Source: an uncultured Clostridium sp. (GTDB taxonomy: Bacteria > Bacillota > Clostridia > TANB77 > CAG-508). Taken from it: a stretch of 5,587 nucleotides of DNA. A model generated the notes under the pieces. That model worked only from the letters and a program-made list of their open reading frames with translations, made no database searches and was not told the origin of the DNA. Of this stretch, positions 1 through 5,354 are shown one piece after another. The stretch is taken from assembly GCA_900556345.1 (NCBI GenBank), contig USOM01000074.1, forward strand, positions 1-5,587, read 5' to 3'. Position 1 is the first letter of the stretch; each line of letters begins with the position of its first letter. The position numbers and the translations under genes are program-made.

Positions 1-198
1 AACCATTGTTGTATTTATTTCTATTTCACAATTTTTTCCAGATATTTTTATAAATCCTGTTTTTTCATCATATATTACTGTTGCATCTTCTAATTCAATT
101 TTTCCATCTAGTCCTCTTTCTAGCTTAAGCCTTATATTTCCTTTGCTTTCGTATTCTTTTAACTTTTCAGTTAATTCATTTTCATTAAATTTTGCCAT
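1..198 (-). CDS. Hypothetical protein, N-terminal part (runs off window)
   Basis: An ATG at 198-196 opens 66 codons with no stop before the window edge, so the C-terminus is missing. A good ribosome binding site (GAGAGGA) lies about 7 nt upstream of the ATG, which supports this start. The visible protein begins MAKFNENELTEKLKEYESKG. It has a charged, probably helical first 20 residues, followed by alternating charged and hydrophobic stretches (IELEDATVIYDEKTGFIKISG, roughly residues 34-54) that look like beta strands. There is no signal peptide or membrane segment, so a cytoplasmic protein is likely. I do not recognise the family. The terminator at 434-475 separates it from the gene upstream, so it probably has its own promoter within 199-430, but I could not identify a convincing one. 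Confidence 0.75.
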   Translation of the reverse strand, partial: MAKFNENELTEKLKEYESKGNIRLKLERGLDGKIELEDATVIYDEKTGFIKISGKNCEIEINTTMV

Positions 199-433
199 AG
201 TAATTTCCTCTCTTTCTTTTTTATTATTTACTATTTGAAAATTTTATATTCATGATAACTTAATAAGCTTTTAACTTCCTATCTTGAATAAGTGTTTTAT
301 TCATCACCTCGAATCGCGAATTTTTGATTTTTAGATTTTTTTGATTGAATTTTTGAATTAATTTTATATTATGGTAGCATATTTGTGGAGGAAAATCTAG
401 CGAACAGAGAGATTTTTTTGTTGATTTAAAAAT

Positions 434-475
434 AAAAAAAATACAATACTAAAAATCTGTATTGTATTTTTTATT
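434..475 (-). terminator. Rho-independent terminator (symmetrical) after the FGE-like gene
   Basis: The arms 436-449 and 459-472 pair perfectly over 14 bp (core AATACAATAC/GTATTGTATT) around a 9-nt loop. A-rich and T-rich flanks make the structure usable in both directions. On the minus strand it begins about 20 nt after the stop codon at 495-493 and ends in a U-run. No + strand gene reads into it, so its main role is probably to end the 493-1675 transcript. Confidence 0.8.
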
Positions 476-492
476 CATAATTACATATTCAA

Positions 493-1675
493 TTAATAAA
501 GAACCACTCTAAAACCAATATAATAATAATTGTCTGGAATATTAGCATATGCCCTATAATTTGCTCTTATGTCTTTCCCCTCATTGTCTGAACATCCACC
601 CCTAACAACACAAGGATTATTATTATCATTCGAATTTTCTAAAGTCCACTCCCATACATTCCCTGCTATATCATATATATTCAATTTTGAAAAACTTTTA
701 TCCGCCCCGGTTGTTAATAAAGTTTCATTTACAATATCTTTTTTATACGGACATTTGAAGAAAGATTTTCCACTATCAATAGAATATTTTGCATTTTTAT
801 TCAAAATATTTATCTCATTATTTTTATAATTTCCAATTGAAGTACTATCTTCGTTAAGAAGCATATTATCAACATTTCCTTTGTTATGCATAAATGCTAA
901 TATTAAATCCCATTGTATTCCATACATTAAACTACTTATATAGTTTCCAGATTCAACTTGCTCTGCCATTTTCTTTGCCTGAGTTCTTGTTACATATTTA
1001 TATGGATAAATATTTTTTTGAGATAATGGAACTGTTAAATTATCATCTCCAGAATTTCTATTAGAAATACTTCCCGCTTCATACCTTCCAACCCAAAATC
1101 CTTCATTTTGATACACACTCTTTAACATTTTTTGTTTAGCTTCATTATACTCATCTGCATCCTTAAACCATCCTGCTACAGTATCTTTTGCATAAGTATC
1201 ATTATAGTTTGTATTATTTCTATATGCTTCTGTATAAGTATGCAAATCATTTTCAATCTTTGTATAAGCATTTTCGTCAAATTCTGTAATATTTACTGTT
1301 GCCTTTGGATATACAGTATCTGTCCTTGGTACTTCAACCCATACATATTCATTTCCATATCCGTCTGTTATAACTAAACCCTCATCAATTGAGTCCTCTC
1401 CTTTAATTTTGGTTGGAGCAAATCCTTCTGGTAAAGTTATTCCCTTATAAGTTGTTTTTTCAGTATTCATTAACGCTTCTGATTGAGCCAATTTTCTTTG
1501 TTCATCTTCAGTTGCACTTTCCGTTTTTTCTTTAGCCTCTGTCGCTCTATTCAAAATTCCATTCTGTCCAGTAAGCATACTTACGCTAACCCCGTGCCAA
1601 TATCAAAAGTACAATAATAGTAACCACTAGTGCAATTAATGTTATTCCCAGATTTTTCTCAAATTTATTTTCCAT
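493..1675 (-). pseudogene. Prepilin-like leader fused to FGE-sulfatase/SUMF1-like domain; frameshifted
   Basis: The long open part (1578-493, 361 codons) starts in mid-protein with MLTGQNGILNRATEAKEK. Upstream, from an ATG at 1675, the sequence reads MENKFEKNLGITLIALVVTI and on through a hydrophobic run to LILA. It then hits TAG at 1588-1586 because of one extra base at 1594. Dropping that base gives LILAGVSVSMLTGQNG and one continuous protein of about 393 residues. The start at 1675 has AGAGGA 9 nt upstream and an extended -10 promoter. The leader resembles class III/type IV prepilin leaders (cleavage expected after Gly10), but lacks the usual Glu5 of the mature protein. The rest looks like an FGE-sulfatase domain. 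Numbering from MLTG, the landmarks are EYVWVEVP (77-84), FWVGRYEAG (161-169), QWDLILAF (222-229), NIYDIAGNVWEWTLE (300-314), VVRGG (324-328) and IGFRVVLY (354-361). Such proteins are probably exported or surface-anchored, with a binding rather than enzymatic role (inference). The base could be a true mutation or a sequencing error; if it is an error, the gene is intact. Confidence 0.85.
1594..1594 (-). other. Single extra base causing frameshift
   Basis: On the minus strand the sequence is GCA-C-GGG-GTT-AGC. Without the C the codons read A-G-V-S-V-S, the expected continuation of the hydrophobic leader. With it, the frame reads A-R-G-stop. The distance from ATG 1675 to the downstream ATG at 1578 is 97 nt, or 32 codons plus one base. 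I see no slippery heptamer or hairpin that would suggest programmed frameshifting. Confidence 0.85.
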
Positions 1676-1734
1676 TTCCCTTCGTCCTCTCATTTTATAA
1701 TCGATAAAAAACGCATACTACATCCTGTAATTAA

Positions 1735-1763
1735 AATATACCATATTGTGCATTCATTTTCAA
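1735..1763 (-). promoter_or_regulatory. Sigma-A-type promoter for the FGE-like gene
   Basis: On the minus strand, -35 TTGAAA (1763-1758), a 17-bp spacer and -10 TATATT (1740-1735), with the extended -10 TGG directly before it. The predicted start of transcription is near 1728, giving a leader of about 50 nt before ATG 1675. An intact promoter in front of a frameshifted gene suggests a recent break or a sequence error. Confidence 0.7.
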
Positions 1764-1829
1764 TTGCATCTTCAAATGTAACACAAATATAAGATTTTTG
1801 TAACATTTGTCCATTTTAAGTACTGTAAT

Positions 1830-1885
1830 TAATTTATATTGTCTTAAAATTATCATTTACAGTAAGTTTCACTAATTTATATTGT
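1830..1885. repeat. Pair of 13-bp direct repeats
   Basis: TAATTTATATTGT occurs at 1830-1842 and again at 1873-1885, start to start 43 bp, about four helical turns. An 8-bp inverted repeat, TACTGTAA (1821-1828) and TTACAGTA (1857-1864), is interleaved. The pair lies about 65-125 bp upstream of the -35 of the FGE-like gene, so it could be a paired regulator site. In sequence this AT-rich, chance similarity cannot be excluded. Confidence 0.4.
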
Positions 1886-1971
1886 AACAATTCTACCTAA
1901 ACTTTATTCACTATTAATATCATAAAACAAAATTAGTCACATAACCAATAATCACTTTGCTTTTCTAATAA

Positions 1972-2030
1972 CAAAAAAGAGCTAATTCTCTCAATCCCCC
2001 CACACACGTTCATATTGAGCATTAACTCTT
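1972..2030 (-). terminator. Rho-independent terminator after the 2132-2734 gene
   Basis: On the minus strand, AAGAGTTAAT (2030-2021) pairs with ATTAGCTCTT (1986-1977) over 10 bp with one G-U pair. Inside it, CTCAAT (2019-2014) pairs with ATTGAG (1995-1990). A U-run (CTCTTTTTTG) follows. The apical loop contains a run of six G. It lies about 90-100 nt after the stop of the upstream gene, so that transcript has a fairly long 3' untranslated end. Confidence 0.7.
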
Positions 2031-2131
2031 AATTTTCTAAATTTCCTCTACATAAATTTCACTCGTTACTTAAATTCTGCCATTATAGCTTTACATCCTT
2101 TTGTTCTATCTCTTGGAACTACTATTCATAC

Positions 2132-2734
2132 CTAGGAAAAGGTGGTCTTGGTGGCATAGGAGGCCTTGGACCCATACCAGGTCTGCAATTTGGTCCAAAG
2201 CATCCGTGGTCTACCTAATAACTCTCTTAAAATCAAAATTCTAATTATGTCATTTAACCCACCATTTCTCCTAATCTGTCTATTTTCTCCTCTTTTATCA
2301 CTATCAGTTGTATCCGCTTCTTTAGCTTCCTCTTTGCTTCCAGAGCCTCTAACATCATTATTCAAAGTAATATTTAACTCTACTGCATCATTTACCTCAA
2401 TATTACTATAAACTTCTTCAACCATTCTATCAATATCTAATTTACTATATCCCCTATAATTATTATTTTTAGCACAAACCTTTCTAACCATAGGGTACAC
2501 AATCTTATAAATTTCAGGATAGCAATCCTCTAACTCTTGAGTAACATTTCTGTTTTGATAACTTTGCATATTTCCCTGAATGTAATTAGGATTATAGCCA
2601 TAAGGATAACTATCCACCATATCATACACCTTTTCATAATTCATACCAATATTTTCTGGATTATACTGTTCGTATGTATTCCTATATCCACCAACTGGAT
2701 AATTAAAAAAGTTTTGCATATACTCTTCGTACAT
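2132..2734 (-). CDS. Tyr/Asn-rich hypothetical protein; C-terminal Pro-rich tail frameshifted
   Basis: The start at 2734 is fixed by a perfect AAGGAGG 8 nt upstream. The first 60 residues are rich in Tyr, Asn, Pro and Gln (for example YPYGYNPNYIQGNMQSYQ). Residues 67-115 form a compact, probably helical block: LEDCYPEIYKIVYPMV, then DIDRMVEEVYSNIE. Residues 130-155 are a charged linker, followed by GGLNDIIRILILRELLGRP. After Pro176 (codon ends at 2207) the open frame gives an unlikely tail and stops at 2132. Skipping the single base 2206 instead gives GCFGPNCRPGMGPRPP and then MPPRPPFPRYE, ending at TAG 2124-2122, a 203-residue protein. That Pro/Gly-rich end is much more likely to be the native one. 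I do not recognise a named family. The composition recalls clostridial spore-surface or coat-associated proteins, which is only an inference. A terminator lies on each side, so it is probably transcribed alone. Confidence 0.75.
   Translation of the reverse strand: MYEEYMQNFFNYPVGGYRNTYEQYNPENIGMNYEKVYDMVDSYPYGYNPNYIQGNMQSYQNRNVTQELEDCYPEIYKIVYPMVRKVCAKNNNYRGYSKLDIDRMVEEVYSNIEVNDAVELNITLNNDVRGSGSKEEAKEADTTDSDKRGENRQIRRNGGLNDIIRILILRELLGRPRMLWTKLQTWYGSKASYATKTTFS
2206..2206 (-). other. Single extra base shifting the Pro-rich C-terminus
   Basis: On the minus strand the sequence is GGT-AGA-CCA-C-GGA-TGC-TTT-GGA. Dropping the C changes the reading from GRP-RMLWTKLQ to GRP-GCFGPNCR and reveals a low-complexity Pro/Arg/Gly tail ending ten bases downstream of the present stop. 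As at 1594, a C sits between CA and GG. Confidence 0.75.
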
Positions 2735-2759
2735 ATTTTAAACCTCCTTAAAATTCCCG

Positions 2760-2800
2760 CAAAAAAACATCCTTAGAAAATAATTTTTCCAAAGATGCTT
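2760..2800 (-). terminator. Strong rho-independent terminator downstream of murD
   Basis: On the minus strand a 16-bp stem, 2800-2785 with 2780-2765 (three G-U pairs), closes a 4-nt loop and runs into seven U (2767-2761). It lies about 52 nt after the murD stop codon. It ends only 11-17 nt before the AAGGAGG of the next gene, which leaves little room for a separate promoter between them. Confidence 0.8.
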
Positions 2801-2811
2801 CTTTATGGAAA

Positions 2812-2846
2812 AACCTCAATTTGGTATATTCTATTCCAAAGAGATT
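2812..2846. terminator. Second hairpin directly after murD stop, possible terminator
   Basis: AACCTC (2812-2817) pairs with GAGATT (2841-2846) with one wobble, and TTTGG (2820-2824) pairs with CCAAA (2836-2840), leaving a 2-nt bulge and an 11-nt loop. On the minus strand it starts about 7 nt after the murD stop and is followed by five U; on the + strand it is followed by seven T. It is weaker than the hairpin at 2760-2800, with which it would form a tandem pair. Confidence 0.45.
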
Positions 2847-2852
2847 TTTTTG

Positions 2853-4253
2853 TTACATTTTATTTACAATATCCTTAAATTGATGTCCTCTATCATACAT
2901 ATTTTTAAACATATCAAAACTCGTACTTGCAGGCGAAAATAATACAACTTGACCTGGTACAGAGTAACGCTTTGCAAGAATTACAGCTTGAGACAAACTA
3001 TTTACCATATAAATATTTATCTCTTTATTTTCGTTTTCTTCTTCTGCCTTTACGCTATCGAATATTTTTCCTGAGGTTTGACCCATCAAAATTAATGTTT
3101 TTACTTTATCTAATATTGGTTTAGCAATAGGTGTGTAATCCAAATTTTTATCAGCTCCACCAGCAATTAAAACAATTTCTTCATCAAATGCATTTAATCC
3201 CGAAATTGTTCTTGATGGTGTAGAACTTGCAGAATCATTGTACCATTTTACTCCATTTATTTCCTTAACAAATTCTATTCTATGTTCAACACCTGGAAAT
3301 GTTTTAATAACTTCTATTGCAGTTGAAATATCAACTAAAGTTTTTGTTGCTGCAATTGCTGCACATATATTTTCATAATTATGCTTTCCTCTAATTGTAA
3401 GTTCTTTTGTTCCAACTATGTGCTTTCTTAATTTATCATCACATTCTTTTATTACATCATCATCTACAATATAACCATTATCTAATTTTTCCTTGCTACT
3501 GAAAAATATTACTTTTCCCTTAACCTCTGCCGAGCAATTTCTTGTTATTTCATTATCATAATTTAAAATAACTATTCCATCTCTATCTTGATATTTAAAG
3601 ATGTTCTTTTTAGCTTCTATATATTCCTCATAATCTTTATGAACATTTAAATGATTTGGTGTAATATTTGTTATAACAGATATATTTGGACTTACTTCCA
3701 TTCCCATTAATTGGAAACTACTTAGTTCCAAAACAACTTTATCATCTGGCATAATTTCATTTAATTTAGTAAAAAGTGGTGTTCCAATATTTCCACCAAC
3801 ATAGCAATTATATCCTGCTTTTTTTAGTATTTCTGATATTAATGTTGTCGTTGTTGTTTTTCCGTCACTTCCAGTTACACCAATTATCTCAGCTGGACAC
3901 ATTTTCATAAGAAGTTCAACTTCTGTTGTTACAATTGCACCTCTATTTGCTTCTTCTTCCAATTCTGGAACAGTTGGCAAACAACTTGGGCTGCGAAGTA
4001 TTAAGTCAAAACCTCGTAATTTATTTAAATAGCTTTTTCCAAGTGACATTTCCATTGCATAATTTGTAACTTTATCTATTATTTCTTTTGGTATCTCACC
4101 TATTTCTCTCGAATCAAATACTGTTACTATAGATTTCTTATCATGAAAATAGTCTATCAATGGCAAATTGCTTACACCGAGTCCTATTATTGCTACTTTT
4201 CTATTTTTTATGTATTCCTCAAATTCTATTAGTTTTTCATTTTGATATTCCAA
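2853..4253 (-). CDS. murD: UDP-N-acetylmuramoyl-L-alanine--D-glutamate ligase (MurD)
   Basis: Cytoplasmic ligase of peptidoglycan precursor synthesis. It uses ATP to add D-glutamate to UDP-MurNAc-L-alanine. At 466 residues it has the usual family length and all three Mur-ligase domains. The N-terminal UDP-binding domain begins VAIIGLGVSNLPLIDYF (20-36). The central ATPase domain carries the P-loop GVTGSDGKTTTT (125-136, Lys132), GGNIGTPLF (153-161), LELSSFQL (175-182), ITNITPNHLNVH (194-205) and YIEAKKNIF (211-219), whose Lys215 fits the carbamylated lysine. The C-terminal domain has EHRIEFV (323-329), WYNDSASSTPSRTI (337-350), IAGGADKN (363-370) and SPASTSFDMFKNMYDRGHQF (440-459). The DSASST motif has Ala where E. 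coli MurD has the Lys of DSKATN, a difference I believe is common in clostridial MurD. The start is TTG at 4253, chosen because GGGAG lies 8-9 nt upstream, an in-frame TAA lies just further up, and no in-frame ATG precedes the N-terminal fold. No other mur or division gene is adjacent, unlike the classical dcw cluster. Confidence 0.97.
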   Translation of the reverse strand: MEYQNEKLIEFEEYIKNRKVAIIGLGVSNLPLIDYFHDKKSIVTVFDSREIGEIPKEIIDKVTNYAMEMSLGKSYLNKLRGFDLILRSPSCLPTVPELEEEANRGAIVTTEVELLMKMCPAEIIGVTGSDGKTTTTTLISEILKKAGYNCYVGGNIGTPLFTKLNEIMPDDKVVLELSSFQLMGMEVSPNISVITNITPNHLNVHKDYEEYIEAKKNIFKYQDRDGIVILNYDNEITRNCSAEVKGKVIFFSSKEKLDNGYIVDDDVIKECDDKLRKHIVGTKELTIRGKHNYENICAAIAATKTLVDISTAIEVIKTFPGVEHRIEFVKEINGVKWYNDSASSTPSRTISGLNAFDEEIVLIAGGADKNLDYTPIAKPILDKVKTLILMGQTSGKIFDSVKAEEENENKEINIYMVNSLSQAVILAKRYSVPGQVVLFSPASTSFDMFKNMYDRGHQFKDIVNKM

Positions 4254-4310
4254 TTTGAATTCTCCCTTTCTTTATTTTTTATATTTTATGTTTGTTTTTT
4301 CTTTTCGTTC

Positions 4311-4339
4311 ATATTAGCACATTTTTTCTATTTTTACAA
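4311..4339 (-). promoter_or_regulatory. Promoter of murD
   Basis: On the minus strand, -35 TTGTAA (4339-4334), a 17-bp spacer and -10 TAATAT (4316-4311), with TGC before it (extended -10). Transcription would start near 4304, giving an untranslated leader of about 50 nt before the TTG start at 4253. Confidence 0.7.
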
Positions 4340-4382
4340 GTTTTGTATGTATGTTTTTAATGTTTTAAGTTCATAATATTTA

Positions 4383-4388
4383 TATAAT
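4383..4388 (+). promoter_or_regulatory. Probable -10 element for the small Asn-rich peptide gene
   Basis: A consensus TATAAT on the + strand ends 11 nt before the GGAGGTG ribosome binding site (4400-4406) of the 24-codon gene. The expected -35 position, around 4360-4366, has only a poor match (ATGTTT/TGTTTT). The element is divergent from the murD promoter, about 45 bp away. Confidence 0.4.
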
Positions 4389-4412
4389 TTAGTTAAAACG
4401 GAGGTGTTTATT

Positions 4413-4487
4413 ATGGCTAAAGGTAAAAAAAATAAAAATAATAACAGCAATGGTAATAACAACAATAATAGTGAAAATAATCAATAA
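4413..4487 (+). CDS. 24-residue Asn/Lys-rich small protein
   Basis: ATG at 4413 is followed by 24 codons and TAA at 4485-4487. The start has an excellent ribosome binding site (GGAGGTG at 4400-4406, 6 nt spacing) and a consensus -10 upstream, so translation is credible despite the short length. The peptide starts MAKGKKNKNNNSNG and continues as an Asn-rich run ending SENNQ. The first nine residues are basic, while the rest are polar and probably disordered. It has no membrane segment or recognisable domain. The gene faces the 4637-5134 gene, and a 33-bp tandem repeat begins two bases after its stop codon. Function is unknown; small basic Asn-rich proteins can be nucleic-acid- or spore-associated, but nothing here proves that. 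Chance low-complexity AT-rich sequence is the alternative. Confidence 0.55.
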   Translation: MAKGKKNKNNNSNGNNNNNSENNQ

Positions 4488-4488
4488 A

Positions 4489-4589
4489 CTCATTGGGCTC
4501 ATTGGGACCGGGTCTTTTTGAGTATTTTTACTCATTGGGACCGGGTCTTTTTGGGTATTTTTACTCATTGGGACCGGGTCTTTTTGGGG
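4489..4589. repeat. 33-bp tandem repeat, three copies
   Basis: Copies begin at 4498, 4531 and 4564, each opening CTCATTGGGACCGGGTCTTT. Copies 1 and 2 are complete and differ at one base (TTTTTGAGTA or TTTTTGGGTA); copy 3 stops at 4589. An extra CTCATTGGG (4489-4497) precedes copy 1. The GGGACCGGGTC core is far richer in GC than its surroundings. Each junction can form a small hairpin (TGAGTA-TTTT-TACTCA at the first). The array fills the gap between two convergent genes. Its core aligns with the arm of the palindrome at 5541-5587 (about 15 of 20 bases), so both look like members of one dispersed repeat family. Confidence 0.9.
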
Positions 4590-4624
4590 AAAAAAATACT
4601 GTACCATTTTATTTAATGATACAG
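4590..4624 (-). terminator. Rho-independent terminator after the 4637-5134 gene
   Basis: On the minus strand, CTGTATCATT (4624-4615) pairs with AATGGTACAG (4608-4599) over 10 bp with one wobble and a 6-nt loop. It is followed by TATTTTTTT (4598-4590). It begins 13 nt after the stop codon and abuts the tandem repeat array. Confidence 0.8.
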
Positions 4625-4636
4625 CTATATAAATTA

Positions 4637-5134
4637 TTAATAAAAAATTGCCCATAAAACAAATGCCCATATTAAGCTTTTAGATAATTCCTTATCTGTA
4701 AATACATCTTTAAACATTTCAGATACAGATTTTATGTCATTTTGTAGTTCTTCGCTATCCTCTAAAATTTCTATTTTGTATTTTTCAACATTTTCTGCTG
4801 TGAAATAAACTACAAACTTTTTGGGTTCATTTATTTTTGCATCTTCTATTTTTAAGTATTTTGTTCCTACTAATGCATCTCTTCTATTAAAAATTTGAAC
4901 TTTTATATATTTTCCGTTTAAATCGTTTTCTTCTGTACTTGTTACTTCCCCAAATATTCTACCATTTACTTTTGTTGATTGTGCTATGTCTATTTTGGTT
5001 TGTGCAGGTATTTCGACATCACTTTCTATATTTTTGTATGATGAGTTGAATCCTATATATGTCATTAACATTGTAAATAGGTAAAATAGTATTATCCATA
5101 TTATATATTTTCTGAATGTTTTTAATCTTCCCAT
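4637..5134 (-). CDS. Hypothetical membrane-anchored protein with extracytoplasmic domain
   Basis: 165 residues. ATG at 5134 has GGAGG 7 nt upstream and a good promoter. Residues 1-9 are basic (MGRLKTFRK), and residues 10-28 form a hydrophobic segment (IIWIILFYLFTMLMTYIGF) that should act as a signal anchor with the rest outside. Residues 40-125 alternate like a small beta domain: VEIPAQTKIDIAQ, VNGRIFGEVTS, LNGKYIKVQIFN, ALVGTKYLKIED, PKKFVVYFTAENVEKYKIEI. This pattern of an interaction strand, 'G..V.N', and an asserted polar strand before a hydrophobic 'F.VYF' strand loosely resembles FxLYD/DUF3426-type surface domains, which is an inference. Residues 128-150 are acidic and helical, and the protein ends in a short hydrophobic tail (SLIWAFVLWAIFY). 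I do not recognise a named family. It appears monocistronic, with its own promoter and terminator. Confidence 0.85.
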   Translation of the reverse strand: MGRLKTFRKYIIWIILFYLFTMLMTYIGFNSSYKNIESDVEIPAQTKIDIAQSTKVNGRIFGEVTSTEENDLNGKYIKVQIFNRRDALVGTKYLKIEDAKINEPKKFVVYFTAENVEKYKIEILEDSEELQNDIKSVSEMFKDVFTDKELSKSLIWAFVLWAIFY

Positions 5135-5165
5135 TTTATTTCCTCCATTTTTTGTTGATATTTAT

Positions 5166-5194
5166 ATTGTACTAAAATTTGGAGGGATTGGCAA
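5166..5194 (-). promoter_or_regulatory. Promoter of the 4637-5134 gene
   Basis: On the minus strand, -35 TTGCCA (5194-5189), a 17-bp spacer and -10 TACAAT (5171-5166). The start of transcription would be near 5159, about 25 nt before the ATG at 5134. Confidence 0.7.
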
Positions 5195-5306
5195 GGTTTT
5201 GGGAGGATTTTGTGGAAATAAGTATGATTATTAATTGTTTTTTTATTTTTAATCATAATATATAAAAAACAAATTATTCGTACTAATATGTGTACTGATT
5301 TTTATT

Positions 5307-5335
5307 TTTACATTGTATACAATAACATATATCTA
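5307..5335 (+). promoter_or_regulatory. Possible promoter with palindromic operator for the RHH gene
   Basis: TTTACA (5307-5312) could be a -35, with a weak -10 (TATCTA, 5330-5335) 17 bp downstream. Inside the spacer sits the perfect 12-bp palindrome ATTGTATACAAT (5312-5323). Ribbon-helix-helix regulators bind as dimers to short palindromes or repeats, often in their own promoter, so this is a natural autorepression site. An alternative -10, TAATAT (5334-5339), would leave almost no leader. The palindrome is certain; its role is inference. Confidence 0.35.
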
Positions 5336-5354
5336 ATATGAAAGGAAGTAAAAT

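Larger units (their letters stand above)
1676..2121. other. 446-bp intergenic region; no gene seen
   Basis: The region is very AT-rich and has no ORF with a credible ribosome binding site on either strand. It holds, in minus-strand order, the terminator of the 2132-2734 gene (1972-2030), a stretch with a pair of 13-bp direct repeats and an 8-bp inverted repeat (1821-1885), and the promoter of the frameshifted FGE-like gene (1735-1763). The rest, about 1886-1971 and 2031-2121, shows nothing I can name. Confidence 0.7.

Noticed and set aside
260..304. 14-codon minus-strand ORF preceded by GAGGTG
   Set aside because: The ribosome binding site is only 2 nt from the ATG and the peptide is not recognisable; it may be a relic.
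392..420. Hairpin AAAATCT/AGATTTT followed by seven T on the + strand
   Set aside because: The stem is 7 bp and nearly all A/T, and no + strand gene lies upstream of it to need a terminator.
569..829. + strand ORFs antisense to the FGE-like gene, the 2132-2734 gene and murD
   Set aside because: They are in other frames of clear genes, have no ribosome binding sites, and give Ile/Phe/Ser-rich translations typical of antisense AT-rich DNA.
1580..1600. Programmed ribosomal frameshifting at 1594
   Set aside because: The codons GCA-CGG-GGT-TAG offer no cognate re-pairing in the +1 frame, and there is no stimulatory hairpin or upstream Shine-Dalgarno-like element of the RF2 type.
1735..1820. 27-codon minus-strand ORF starting MDKCYKNL
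   Set aside because: There is no ribosome binding site, and it overlaps the promoter of the FGE-like gene.
4489..4589. CRISPR-like array
   Set aside because: The 33-bp units are directly adjacent with no unique spacers, only three copies are present, and no cas gene is nearby.
4389..4670. 93-codon minus-strand ORF containing three QKDPVPMS repeats
   Set aside because: It is the translation of the 33-bp tandem repeat and of the antisense of the Asn-rich ORF. It runs across a terminator, overlaps the end of the 4637-5134 gene and has no ribosome binding site.
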